Positions 35,565 to 47,323 of a DNA stretch of 64,000 nucleotides are shown here, piece by piece. The notes under the pieces are model-generated. The model searched no databases and was not told the DNA's origin. It saw only the letters and a list, made by a program, of their open reading frames with translations. Made by a program: the position numbers and the translations under genes. Source of the DNA: Chlamydomonas reinhardtii (lineage: Eukaryota; Chlorophyta; Chlorophyceae; Chlamydomonadales; Chlamydomonadaceae); NCBI RefSeq assembly GCF_000002595.2, contig NC_057005.1, positions 2,755,308 through 2,819,307 of the forward strand, read 5' to 3'. How positions within the stretch are numbered: the stretch's first letter is position 1; the number at the start of each line of letters is the position of its first letter.

Positions 35565-35726
35565 AGCGTTCAGCGCTGGCAGCATACAAGCATCAGGCAG
35601 ACGGTCAAGCCTACCATACCTCACAACCATACCCACACGCTCGCCTTATTGCATTATGTGCGCATACGCCAATGCGCGCCTCCAACCACTTGCCATTTCC
35701 CAACAGCTGGTCCAACCACAGCACCC

Positions 35727-37805
35727 TTACCCGGCAGCCGAGGGCGCCTTGACTGCGGGCGCCACTGGCCGCGCTACAAGCTTGGGCATGGCGGGCGGCG
35801 GTGCCGGCAGGCGCGGCAGCGGCAGCGACAGCGCGGCGCGCGTCACGTCGTGCAGCTGCTCCTTGAGCATCAGCATCAGCGCGGCGTTCAACGCCGTCTG
35901 CAGGATCTTGGCGCGGAGGCCCTTGAAGAAGCCGCCCAGGCCCTCGTTGCGTGCCGTCTCCGAAATCACGGACCACGTGCTCACCGGCCGCGCCGCCGCG
36001 CCGCCGGGTCCGGAGCCCGCGGCCTTGGACGACGCCTGCAGCCGCGCCTTCACCACGATGAGCGGGTACGTCACCACCGTGGCGCCAATCTTGGCCAGCG
36101 CCCCCGCCAGGAACACCTCCGTCGCCGACAGCTTCACGTCAGCGGCTGACAGAAGTGCCGCCGGCTTCGCCGCGTCCGCGGCGGCGTCCACCGCGCTGTC
36201 CATCGCATCATCCGAGTCAGCGCTGCGGCGGCGTGCCAGCGCCGCCCGCGTCTCGCGGTGCTCCTCCGCCTCCAGCTCCGCCTGCTTCGCGGCGGCCGCC
36301 GCGGCGCGCGCCTCAGCGGCCAGGCGGCGGACTTTCCAGGCCTTGAGCGCGTTCATGATCTTCTCGAACAGCATGTACTGCACCGCCGGGTTGGCCAGCA
36401 GGATCATGGAGGGCAGCAGGCCCTTCCAAAAGCCGCCCAGGCCGTCCTCACGGAACACAGCCGTGATGGTCTCCCAGGTGCTGGGCGGCCGGCCGCCCGC
36501 CTTGGCGCCAGGCAGGCTCTGGTAGCCCTGTGCGGCAGGAGTGGCGCAGAGGCGTTCAGAAGGGGACAGGAGGCGGTCAGATGGGATGGGGTACGAGGAG
36601 CGGGGCAGCATTGAACAGGCCAAGTGACAGGGCTAACATCTTTGCATCGCGTCGTCATCCACGCATTCACCCCTTGCCCACCACGTCCAGCCACCCCAAA
36701 GCCACGCAGCACCGGCCGCCCCCGTCCCCTCCCAAATCCTCCAAATCCTCCCGCGCGCCTACCTGGATGCGTGTGGCCACCACTGATGCGGGCATGGTGA
36801 TGAGCTGGTTGAGGGCGCCGGCGGCAGTGGCCACCAGAAGCGAGGCCACCACACCAATGTTGTCGCCGCGGCCGCCACCGGGTCCGCCGCCGATGGCGCC
36901 GGCGCGGGCGGCACGGGCGCGCTGCCAGGCGACTGCGCGCTCCTTCAGTGCGCTGTAAAAGAAGAAGTAGACGCCTGGAGAGGGCGGGCGGGGATGGAGG
37001 CAGGGACGGGGTGGGCAGGTTGAGAGCAGGAGGCACCGCCAAACTGGGTGCTTGCGTCCGGGCTTCATCGCTGCCCGGCTGCCGGGGACTAGCTGTGCAG
37101 TATGCAATGCCTGGGTGGAAGCGCGACAACCGGCGGCGACGCAGCTCACAGCGCGCCAAGGCCCGTGTACCCCAAGCAAGCAGGTGCATTTTGCGGCTCA
37201 CCGCTGGACAGGCCGGACTCCACGATGTTGGGCCCCATGCCGGCATACAGCGTGGATAGCTGCAAGGGCAGACGATTGCGGCAGTAGTAGGGTGGTCAGG
37301 CATGAAGGGTATTGGAGGAAAAGACGCTGGCGAGGTGAGGCAAGGCGTGTGTGTGCGATGGAGAAAGCAGTCCCGACCCCATGCCAGCCACACAGCCCCG
37401 GCCCCTCGCATGGAGGTCACCCCACCCCTGCCGGCCCTTGCCTTGTACGTCTGCAGGAAGCGCAGAACCGCTAGCGCCTTGTTATCATCTGTTGGTACTG
37501 AGGGAGCAGCATCGCCGCTGCCCGTGGACAGGGCTTGTAGCGTGTAGATGGTCTGCGTGGGACAGGTGAGCAATGTTGCGTCACGCAAGCGCTACGCGCG
37601 ACCAAAACGCGTGACCTGGGGCCTTCCAGCACAGCGCGCAGCGCAAACTACATCACTTTGGCTGCAGCTTATGGGCACCTTAAGCAAAGCCGCGCACCTT
37701 GAGCGGGTAAGTCGCAAGAAGCGCAAGTACGCTGCCGACGGAGCCGGACACGGCCTCCACAACCGCCTTGCTCGGCCCGCTCAAGGGCGCAGCCGGTCCC
37801 GACAT
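35727..37805 (-). CDS. PXN: Mitochondrial-carrier-family protein, peroxisomal PXN/PMP34-like
   Basis: Five exons: 37805-37698, 37552-37442, 37259-37202, 36974-36763, 36527-35727 (429 residues). It has the three-repeat carrier structure: LLATYPLKTIYTLQ in repeat 1, LITMPASVVATRIQ in repeat 2, and VVTYPLIVVKARLQ in repeat 3. GLGGFWKGLLPSMILLANPAVQYMLFE and the second and third signature motifs resemble plant PXN, the peroxisomal NAD/CoA carrier, more than mitochondrial ADP/ATP carriers. Its role would be cofactor import supporting peroxisomal beta-oxidation. A charged Ala/Glu/Arg-rich insertion of about 75 residues sits in the loop before repeat 3. The second intron starts with GC instead of GT (AAG|GCAAGG), yet the joined protein RFLQTYK-LSTLYAGMGPN is in phase and fits the family. 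The substrate assignment is an inference from similarity. Confidence 0.85.
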
Positions 37806-38459
37806 GGTTTGCGGTTAGGGATCGGGTGAAAGCTTTCACACACACCCGTGCAAGCGGCCCAAGGCGCGTGTATCGATTCGTCGGGAACTCGGGCTCTGCG
37901 TCGCGTCTCAGGCAACCTGAGGCAAAACGCTGTGTAGGAACTGGCGCCCACTTAAACTCTCTTTGCAATGAAGCTAGCTACAAGCGACGTTGCCCCAAGT
38001 GCCAAAACAGAAGACAGAAGCTGCGCAGCTCTGCACGCTCGCTTTGGGCCATCTACAAAGTATAAAGTATGCGAACTGATAAGCGATTGATTGCCCCGTG
38101 CTGACTCGCCGTGCCGGCTAAGCGCGCGAAATGGTCACCGGTCCCGTTACTCAATTTCCCCTTGACACTGCGGGTTCAACCCCCGCACCAGGCGTATTGC
38201 GTAGAGGCTGCAGTCATTACCATAGGACTGCATTTCAGCATCAGGGCCAGCCAGATAATTAGGGTTCAACCCCCACGATCGCCCCTCGCCGCAACACCCG
38301 TCGCCAGCAGGCTGGGCACCGCCACAATTCACCACCCCTGCACAACCACAGCATCACAATTGTCCGCAAACTCATGTGCGTCTTGTAGCACCCAGCAACA
38401 CACAACCTGCCCAACGCAGCCGCCTGGATAACAACACCACCACATTCCGCTAGCCCCTA
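37806..38459. other. Intergenic region between ETF-QO and the PXN-like carrier
   Basis: The two flanking minus-strand genes are in tandem, so this is the ETF-QO 3' UTR followed by the carrier promoter. I found no minus-strand TGTAA clear of the stop codon. Two short sequences resembling tRNA T-arms (38165-38186 and 38263-38275) are present but no full tRNA can be folded around them. Confidence 0.4.
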
Positions 38460-41400
38460 TTACATAGCGGTGTAGCTGGGGCCCTGGCCGCCCTCCGGCA
38501 CCGTCCACTTGATGTTACGCCCCGGGTCCTTGATGTCACACGCCTTGCAGTGCAGGCAGTTCTGGGCGTTCACGTGCAGCTTTTGCCTGCCGTACTGGTC
38601 CGCCCGGTACTCGTACACGCCGGCGGGGCAGTACCGCGTCTCTGGGCCGCCGTAATGCGGCAGGTTGGAGCGCTCGAACTCGCCTTCGTCCTTGATCTGC
38701 ACGAGCACGGAGGTTCAGTGCAAGGTTGCGTTATAGCATATGGCATCCCATGATACGACCACTTTGCGACCTACGATACTGTGTATCATGCACGAACGCG
38801 GCAGCAGCAGTGGCATGCACGCAACCGCAGCTCTGTAACCACCTTCCGCATCAACACAACACGCAGGAAACACAACGCCTACTGGACTCTACCTTCAGAT
38901 GGCTGGGCTGGTCGTGCTCGTGGTTGGTGCCGCTGCGGTAGAGGCTGGTGGGCAGGTCGAAGCTGACCACGCCGTCCGGCTTGGCGTAGGCGGGAGGCGC
39001 GGGCGCCGCAGACAACGGCTTCAGGTGCTCGTTGTCGGGGCGGCTGCGCAGAACACGGGCAACAGCGGGTTATGAAGAAGTGAAGAGGCCCCAGCAGGAG
39101 AAGGACAGCAGCGAGCACGCCCGGATAATTCTTACACAGCACGTGCACATGCCACGTCCCTCCACCCTCCGGCCTCTGGCCTGCCTCACCCGTGCCGCAG
39201 CGTCCACGGCTCCTTGCCACGCAGTACGTAAGCATCCAGGGCTGCGTGCAGCAGGCCCGGAATAAGACCCGCACGGAAGCCGGGGCGAATGTTGCGCACC
39301 GCCGTCAGCTCCTCCCACACCCATGACCGCCTGCGTGGCGCGAGTGCCGTGCGGGGAAGGTTCAGGTCGACGACACATCGCCCAATGCCGGCCCATTGCG
39401 GCGTTGCTTGGTACCACAACAAGTGCCAGGAGTACTGTGACAACCGCCAACAACCTTGGCAAGCGCCAAGCCCTACACGTGCTGGTCCCATACCCACTTG
39501 AGCGCCTCCTCGTAGGTCGACATGTCCACAGGTCCCTGTGCACGAGGACGCATCACCACCACAATCTCAATCAACAACAATTACAAATTACATGCCTTAG
39601 TTGCGCTACCCATGTTAGTTGCCATTGACTGTTGCAATGCAAAGCTGGACATCGCATTAAGCCCCCGCCCTCTTCACAGGCAATCCCTCACCTTGGCTGG
39701 CGCCTTGTCGGATGTGAGTTGGCGAAATGCGGCCTCGCCGGCTGCCAGGCCGCTCATCATAGCGGTGTGGGTGCCCTTCGCAATGCGGCAATCACATAGC
39801 ACATGACCACACAGCATTCAACGTTGGTTCCGCCAAGTTCGTGTGCAACTAGGGAAGACGCTCGCAAACGCAAGATAGGACCCTCGTCATACCTTGATTT
39901 TGGGCACGTTTAGGAAGCCAGCGGAGCAGCCCACCAGCGCGCCGCCCGGGAAGCTGAGCTTAGGGATGGACTGCAGCCCGCCTGCGTATCGAGGTGGGTT
40001 GCAGAATGCCCACGTATCACGACACGCATTGCTTCAATGACAGCCACCGGGGCGGACCTTTTGCGTGTCCGGGGCATGTACAGCGCTACTTACCCTCGTT
40101 GAGGGTGCGGGCTCCGTACTGCAGGCACGTGCCGCCCTCGATGTGCTTGCGCACAGCGGGGTGCTGCTTCCAGCGCTGGAACTCCTGCGGACACCATGGT
40201 TGGGCACAGGTTGGGCGCACGATACATTACTCTGGCGCGCAACGACCATAACTGGGACGGGCGATTCACATGAGGCCAGGTGGACCATGGCTAAAATAGC
40301 CATCAATAGTGCATGACTCACCTGGAATGTGTTGATGTGCGGGTTGTCGTAGTCCAGACCAATGACATAGCCCAGCGCCACTTTCTGAAAGTGCGCGGAG
40401 GCGTTGCGAACAATGGGCGTGGCAACGGACCGTGTTTTGGATAGACATTCGGGCCTTTGGAGCAAAATGTGCAAGCACGGAAAACTGCAATGTCAGGCTG
40501 TTACCGTGCATCGAACAAAGTCCAAACCCGTACCATATCCGTAATCCCGTATCTCCCACCTGGTCCGCCATGTGGTAGATGAAGCCGCCGCCGTACGTGT
40601 TGTGTGACGCGGGGAAGCCCACCGTGTGCACCACCGTGCCGGCCTTGTGCTGCGCCTCCGGCACCTGCCACACCTGAATACGGGAGAGGCGCACAGGGAC
40701 AACAACTCAGTACTCGGTTGCAAGGCATGCTAAGCAACGCAATCAGCTACCAACGAAGGGCATAACAAAATGTGCGGATGCCGTACCCGAGTACAGATCG
40801 TGTGACTGCGTTGAACAAACCTTTGGACCGAGCATGCCTGGGGTATCACATCACCACCTTGGTCCCTGGCCCCAGCTTACCCACCTCCTTGATGCCCAGT
40901 GCGTACGTCTGGTGCTGCGCCCCCGCCGCCTGGCGCAGTCCAAAGCGCGAGATCACCTCCTGCACACATACACACACAATGACAGCTTTGTCCCTGAAGA
41001 CACACACGCATTATGCTAGCAGGTGATCGCACATACAGTAGCCATGTCGCTACGGCGTTTGACAGCCGCTGCCCCTGCCTCTCCCCAGACCCTTTTCACC
41101 CAGGTGCCAGCCCTCCACCTGTGCCCCCGCCCGCGCTTCATCCCATTTAACCTACCTCCGACAACGATCCTCGGCAGCCCTCTGCCAGCAGCGTCACTCG
41201 CGCGCGCAGGTCCACCCCCGGTGCGAAGTTGGACTTGGGCTGGCCGCTCTTGGCGATGCCGAAGTCGTTTGTGGCCACGCCCTCCACCACTCCGTCCCAG
41301 TTGTACAGCAGCTACAGGGGGCGCAACGTCAGGGTCGGGGCTTGATCGTGCACTTGCGGGTGCGCTTCATGACCAAGCGGGATTGCGGGGCGCTGGTGCA

Positions 41401-43085
41401 AGGTGTGCGCTGGCGCATCACGTCCGCACTGGTACCAACACGCGGTGTCACATGCCCCCCACTGCAAAATTGTAACGAGCATGTCCTTTTGGGAACTGGG
41501 TTCCTCTCATTTGGTATCCGTGTTAATGCTGCGCGTCCACGCGCCCCCCACGCCTTGCTGCTGCTGCTTACGGTGAGGTTGTAACTCACATTCTTGCCCG
41601 CGAAGCCTGAGTAGATCTCCACCCCCAGCGCCTCCGCCCGCTTGGCCAGCCAGCGGGTCACCTCGCTCAGACTGACCACGTAATTCTTGTTCCTGTCAGG
41701 CCGCACATCCATATTCGCATGGTGCGTAGGATAGGATGCCAAGCCAAATGTTGGTACCACACACCATGGCACGGCTGCATCCGCTCGGGGGCCATTGGAT
41801 GCTCGGCTGTGTACTCGCGCATATCCAGCTCATCCAGTTGGGCTTCGGGGGGCCCTGGCACCGGCAGGCCGACTGCAGGCGTGCAGCGCATTACGGTAAC
41901 ATCCAACGTGTGGATCCATCAGGCGACTACTTAACATTCCCTGTTGTCGGCACCTGGTCCGGCTGCCGTGCCACTCACTTGTTGTGCATGGTGGGCGGCG
42001 TGGGCAGGCGGAGCGACCAGGTGGGGCTGGCCAGCACCCGGAAAGCGTCTGACGTCACCTTGACCTGTAGGCCATCCGACCCCCGGCCGCAAGGATCACC
42101 ACAATCGGCAGCTGCACATCACACCGGTATACTCGGGGCACGCTCCGTGCATGGCTGTGCGTGCATTGCCGCTGTCTGCTGCGGCAGTGCGGCACCCACC
42201 CTAGGCGGACCCCTACCCAAGTACAGCATGGTGACGTACCGCTCGCCCATACTTGGCCCAATCAATCACATCTTGCAATTACAGCGGCTCAACCGACGCC
42301 CCAAACCACAACCCGTACCATCATGCAGCTGCGCCCACTGCACACAACACGCTGATGGCCAGCCTAGCCAGCCAGCCCTGTGAGAGCAGTACCTTAATGG
42401 GGCAGTCGGGATCCTCCTTCCACTCGGGGATCAGCTCGTCCAGCGCCTTTGTCTCCAGCACGTTGCCCGACAGGATGTGCGAGCCCACCTAGCAACATTA
42501 CAAGGGGGCCAGCGGTACAAAGACAGCCTTGCGTGTTGCATCACCAGCCCGTGTTTTGCACAAGTACCATAATACGGTACCGGTGTCACCGGCCCTGTTT
42601 GGCCTTTCGCCTCGCCCCCCGCCAACCCATCGGCAGTCACCTCCCCACCCGAGCGGACAACCTACCTCGGCCCCCTTCTCAATGACGCACACACTGATGT
42701 CCTTTCCAGCAGCCTGAGATGACTGTCATGGGACAAGAGAAACGAAGAGGGCTGGGTGCACGTAACGCTGGTGGCCGAGTCCGCGGCTCCGCCCCCCAGT
42801 AGTGCAGATCCTAGAAGGCGGGGCACATGCACGTGGACAACAGAGCAGCCGACAAGGACTTCCTTGCTCGCCACGCACCGTCTTCAGGCGAATGGCCGCG
42901 GAGAGGCCGGCCGGCCCCGCGCCCACTACCAGGACATCATAGCGCATCTCCTCGCGTGCGGGTTTGGCCGTGTCTGGGCTGGCCTGCGCCGAGTGCGCAC
43001 GCCATAACCCACAACACGCCAGCTGTGCTCTGCCGAGGCGCCACGCTGCAGCAGCCGCGCGAGGCACTAGCATCGCGGGCAACAT
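38460..43085 (-). CDS. ETFQO: Electron-transfer flavoprotein:ubiquinone oxidoreductase (ETF-QO)
   Basis: Sixteen exons on the minus strand: 43085-42879, 42713-42666, 42488-42393, 42064-41979, 41692-41590, 41311-41156, 40959-40885, 40673-40560, 40384-40322, 40184-40094, 39981-39893, 39775-39692, 39535-39498, 39330-39190, 39043-38893, 38696-38460 (592 residues, close to the human 617). An Arg/Ala-rich mitochondrial presequence is followed by the FAD motif VVGAGPAG (55-60). Family blocks follow: [84 protein letters not shown] and [11 protein letters not shown]-type [13 protein letters not shown]. The 4Fe-4S ligands are Cys 537 (CPAGVYEY) and Cys 561, 564 and 567 ([13 protein letters not shown]). 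It passes electrons from ETF to ubiquinone at the inner mitochondrial membrane during fatty-acid and amino-acid oxidation. One acceptor, before 39775, ends in AAG instead of CAG. Confidence 0.95.
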
Positions 43086-43749
43086 CCTTTGGCGACTCAG
43101 ATTGCAACTCCCCTGAGCTATAATGCAACGAAAGTTTGTGCCGTTAGATCATTTATATTCGTTACGTGTTGCACACTCTGGGCAAGGCCAGCGATCAATG
43201 AACCAAGGCTTCCAACGCGGACAAAATCGCAGATAAGGAAACCGTCAGGACTCGTTTGACAGGTACATAAGATGATGTCCATCCGTGACAAGCATGCGAG
43301 TGACGTGGGAATGTGTGCGGATCCAAACCGTAGCGATTTCCCCAGTGTCTTCCCCGACTCCCCGACTCCCCGTTCCCAGCGGTGGATATCGGCCCACAGG
43401 GACGTTTCACAGCATTAGTTCTGCCGGTCTTATCAAGAGCTGAGGTGGTTGTTGCACAAGGCATTGATATATCGCGGCGATGGGCAGGATGGCCTCACTC
43501 CTCCTGATTTACACCGCATGAACTCTCGTGCTGGCTTGTCCGCTGGAGTATTCAAGCTTGACACCTTATAAGCTTTGATAGCCAAACACATTATCTTGTA
43601 GAGCCCTTCCAGCCGCGTGCTGAAACACGGTTTTCTAAGTGCTTTGCGTTGGAACACGCCCTAGTCGCTCCTCCGCGCTTGACAATGTTTTAAGCTCTTT
43701 ACTGAATAGTAACATCCTTGGGCATCTTGACTTCAGTACTTAGCAAAAG
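43086..43749. promoter_or_regulatory. Divergent promoter region of ETF-QO and the ARM-repeat gene
   Basis: About 664 bp lie between the two divergent start codons. It must contain both promoters and 5' UTRs. The sequence is relatively AT-rich (for example TTATATTCG near 43151). No factor site can be named with confidence. Confidence 0.4.
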
Positions 43750-46700
43750 ATGGTGAGGTGACCGCAGAGCAAGGCAACACTGGCCGCGTCGGTGGCTGAA
43801 CAGCCTACTCTTACTCTGCAGGGCTGTGGGGCCTCATCAGCTAAAGGGGCGGCCTTGTCGCCTTCCCCGGGTGAACCTGGACTCGGCAGCGGCAAGCAGA
43901 CATCCCCGCCAAGCACTTCCAAGGTAAAATTCTGTTTTGACATAAATATACAAAGCAGCATATGTGCGCGGGCTTGGAGCAAGCGCTCGCGCAGGCAGCA
44001 TTCTCGGTTATCCAGCGCGCACAAGGAGACTAAGAGACTCGCTACGGTTGGGTCTCGTATGAAGCAGTTTGTGATGAAGCTGGCTCGATGCCATTACTGC
44101 GAGGGCACGAATGGCGCACGGGCGAATTGCAACGCTGTCAAGGACTTTAAGAGCCCGCAAGGACTCATTCTCTCCCCAAGCGTGCAGTGAATTGAGAGGG
44201 AAAAAACCCGGGCGCGTTTGCTTGCTAGCGCCCCGCCCTGCCAACGCGTTTGCGGCGACCCTTGCACTCCCCAGGCCTGTCCCCAGGCTGCCGCGTGCCA
44301 TATACCAACCACTCTTGCGCCTCCCCCTTCACAGAAGGACTCAGCAGCTACCATAGAAGACAAGCCTACTCAAGCAGACGGTACGTTGTCCGACTTCCTG
44401 TGGGCGCACCCTGGGTTGTGGTTAAAGGCCGTAGCCTGCAGATTCGTTGCCTTCGCTGCTCCTCTTCGATAACGTGATGAACCTACCCTTGCAGGTTCTG
44501 CATCGGCAGTATCTGCCAATGGGGCCTCATCTACTGCTGTGCACAGCGGCGCTCCTCCACCTTCAACTCCACCCGTTGCGGAGAGCGCGTCGCCAGCGCA
44601 ATCTGGGCAAGCAGTAGCAGCTCTGCTATCGCTTGTTGGGGCCGTCCCGGGCAGCGGCGGCGGAGCCAGCGATGCGGCGGATGAGCCGCCACCTCGGGCA
44701 CCGTCGCAGCAAGCAACGCCCGCACCAGCACCGCTTGCAAAGCGACCCTCTGGCTCAGGCTCAACGCCACCGCCACCCCAATCCCAGTCCTCAGTGGGCA
44801 AGCTCCCGCCGCTGATGACGAAGCCCTCAAAATCGTCGTTGCCGCCTATCGGCGGCAGTAGAGGGTCGTCCACCGGGAGCGTGCCGCCACAACTGCCGGC
44901 GGTTTCCTCCGCTAATGACGCCTCGACACGGCCGGCACTGCTGGTGCCACGGCTAGGACCCGGGCCGATTGCGTGCCTGGCAGCGCCTGCTCGCTCACGG
45001 TCACAATCCGGGGGTGGCCAACCGGTGAGTATCACTGATGCACTTGCCCATCTGTCGCGTTATTACGTTGTTAGGTAGGTATGGAAATCTGAGACTTTCG
45101 TTCCATTCTTATGATCGCAGTCAGCAGCCGCCCTGGAGGCGCAAGTGGCACAGCTGTCCAGCAGGGCGGGGCCGGACGCACAGTGTGTCGCCGCCGCTCG
45201 CATCCGCGAGGCGCTGTGCAGCCGTAACCCGCCGGTGCAGGCGCTGCTTGACGCTGGCGTGGCGGCACCGCTGGTGCGGCTGGTGAAGGAGGGGCCGGCG
45301 GCTGCGCGCGTGGACGCGGCGTGGGCGATGGTGAACATTGCCGCCTCGTCGGAGTATGCACACGCCGAGGCGCTGTGCAACGAGACTGCGACGGAGGTGC
45401 TGGTGGAGGTGCTGGGCGGCGGCAAGCAGCGGCAGTCCAACGCGGGCGGCAGCAGCAGCAGCGGCGCTGCCAGCACCAGCGGCAGCGATAGCGCGCTGGC
45501 TGAGCTTTCGCTGTGGGCTCTGGGCAACATCGCAGGCGCGATGCACCCAGGCATGCGGACGCAGGCGCTGGCGGTGGATGTGCTGGATGCGGGGGCGCTG
45601 CGCGCGGTGCTGACGGTGATGGAGCGGGAAGCGGCTGGGGCGAGCACGAGCGCGCCAGTCGCCAGTCCGCTGCTGCGGGTAGCGACGTGGTGCCTGCACA
45701 ACCTGGCCAAGCACAAGCGGGAAAAGGAGATGGTAGGTAGCGTGCAGGGCGGGCGGCGTGGGTGCGGAAGCGTTAACGTTGGCGCTGAAGCACTGTGCTC
45801 ATGCCAGAGTCAGGAGAAAGGGGACAGGCCGTACACAACGATCGCCGAGCGTACAGTACCATGCATACTGGTAAGCATGCTGGCAGACATCAGCCTCACC
45901 CTCAACCCTTAAGAACCACCACGCTGCTCTGCTATCCACAGGTGGACTCGATCCCTGTCGTGACAAAGCTGCTGGTGGAGGCGGCGGACACGGAGGTGCT
46001 CACATGCGCGGCCTGGGTTCTGGCGTTCCTGGGTTCCAACGAGGACAACAAGAGCCACATAAAGCAGGCGCTGTCGGCACTTCCGCGCCTGGTGCAGTGG
46101 GTCAGGTGGGTTGAGGGGCGGCCAGGGTACGCTTTTGCTGTGGCTATTGCTGTGGCAGACGGTCCGTGCTGGGGCTTAGCGAGGGTCTGGCACGGCTCAC
46201 CCACGCCTTCCTTCGCCCCCACCGACCCTACAGGGAGGCCTCATCCAGCCTGGCCACGCCCTCGCTGCTGAGCGTGGGCACCATGTGTACCGGCTACATG
46301 CGCGCGCTGGACTACAGCGAGCAGGTGGTGGAGGCGGGCGGCGTGCCGGCCATGCTGTCCTACCTGCAGCGCGCCGCGGCCGGCGGGCTGGCGGCGGCGC
46401 GGCGGGCCATGGTGAAAGAGGCGCTGTTTGCGCTTAGCAACGTGGCGGGCGCCAACTGCGCCACCGTGCGGGCCATGCTGGATGCGGGTGAGCGGGCGAG
46501 GGGAATCAGGAGAGGAGGCGCGCGGTGTGCGGTATATTGGCGTGATGAACGTTTGGGCCAAAGGGACTGGGGAAGCAGGGCGGTGCAGAGAGTGCAGCTG
46601 ATGCATAGCCCGAATTCAACACCGATGCATCGCCTTTGTACCCCTTTGTGATGAGTGTAATCTCTTGTGTTGCCCGCCTTTCCGCTCCCACAGGTGTGTT

Positions 46701-47323
46701 CCCGGCCGTCATCGACCTGCTGCGCCAGGCCTCGGGCGACGATGAGATCCTCAACGAGTGCCTGTACGTGCTGACCAACCCCTGGGACCCGCTGGTGGGG
46801 GCGGACGTGCCCACCAGTCAGGCGCTGGTGGCTAGCGGCATCTTGGAGGAGCTGCACGGGCTGTTGGACCCCGCCGCGCCCGGAGACCGCCTCAGCCTTC
46901 TGCTCAAGGGCCTCGGGGTGAGCGCGCGGGCGCAGTGGGCCGGTGGCGTGGATAACAGCCGGTGACGGGTGGCAGCCGTGCCAAGGGAGGTGTATATAAG
47001 GGTTGTGGACTTGAAGGGCCCTGCGCGTAGTGTGGTTGTCCAGGCCTTACCCCTCCACCACCGCTCTTCGGTGATCCCTCCATGCCCTGCAGGACGGCCT
47101 GAAGCGCGGGCAGCAGCTGATGACGTACGAGGCCAACATGCGGCTGGTGGACCACGGCCCGGAGGCGGCGGCGGCCATGCCGGCGGTGCAGAACCCGGTG
47201 GTGACGCTGTATGTGAAGCTGGGCACGGTGCAGCGCATTGAGGCGCTGAACAGCCACACGGACGAGGAGGTGCATACGCGCGCCAACGGCATCATCACCG
47301 TGCTGCGTTTCTTCATGGAATAG
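43750..47323 (+). CDS. Armadillo-repeat (importin-alpha-like) protein with an N-myristoylation signal
   Basis: Nine coding exons: 43750-43752 (the ATG alone), 43822-43923, 44335-44380, 44495-45024, 45121-45732, 45942-46105, 46234-46487, 46694-46917, 47093-47323 (721 residues). The predicted N-terminus is MGCGASSAKG, a strong N-myristoylation plus palmitoylation motif. A disordered Ser/Pro/Ala-rich region follows to about residue 227. Residues 228-715 contain armadillo repeats with importin-alpha-like Trp/Asn signatures: DAAWAMVNIA, LSLWALGNIAG, ATWCLHNLAKH, CAAWVLAFLGSNEDNK and KEALFALSNVAGAN. No importin-beta-binding domain is present and the lipid signal argues for a membrane or ciliary location, so this is probably not a nuclear import adaptor. 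Membrane-anchored ARM proteins are known in other protists (Toxoplasma ARO, as a comparison of type, not orthology). The start model depends on a 69-bp first intron (43753-43821). Confidence 0.8.

Larger units (their letters stand above)
33885..35726. other. Convergent intergenic region between the transporter and the PXN-like carrier
   Basis: This holds two converging 3' UTRs. It includes a plus-strand TGTAA at 34858 and minus-strand TGTAA motifs at 35560 and 35343. A short CA-dinucleotide run lies near 35230. No gene, tRNA or transposon part was recognised. Confidence 0.45.

Noticed and set aside
38100-38290. Two sequences resembling tRNA T-arms (GGGTTCAACCCCC)
   Set aside because: No matching acceptor stem, D-arm or anticodon arm can be placed upstream of either one; they may be chance or remnants of a tRNA-derived repeat.
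41769-41880. Extra ETF-QO exon encoding a [17 protein letters not shown]-type peptide
   Set aside because: The flanking exons already join in phase (MHNK then NKNYVVSL) and match the family without it.
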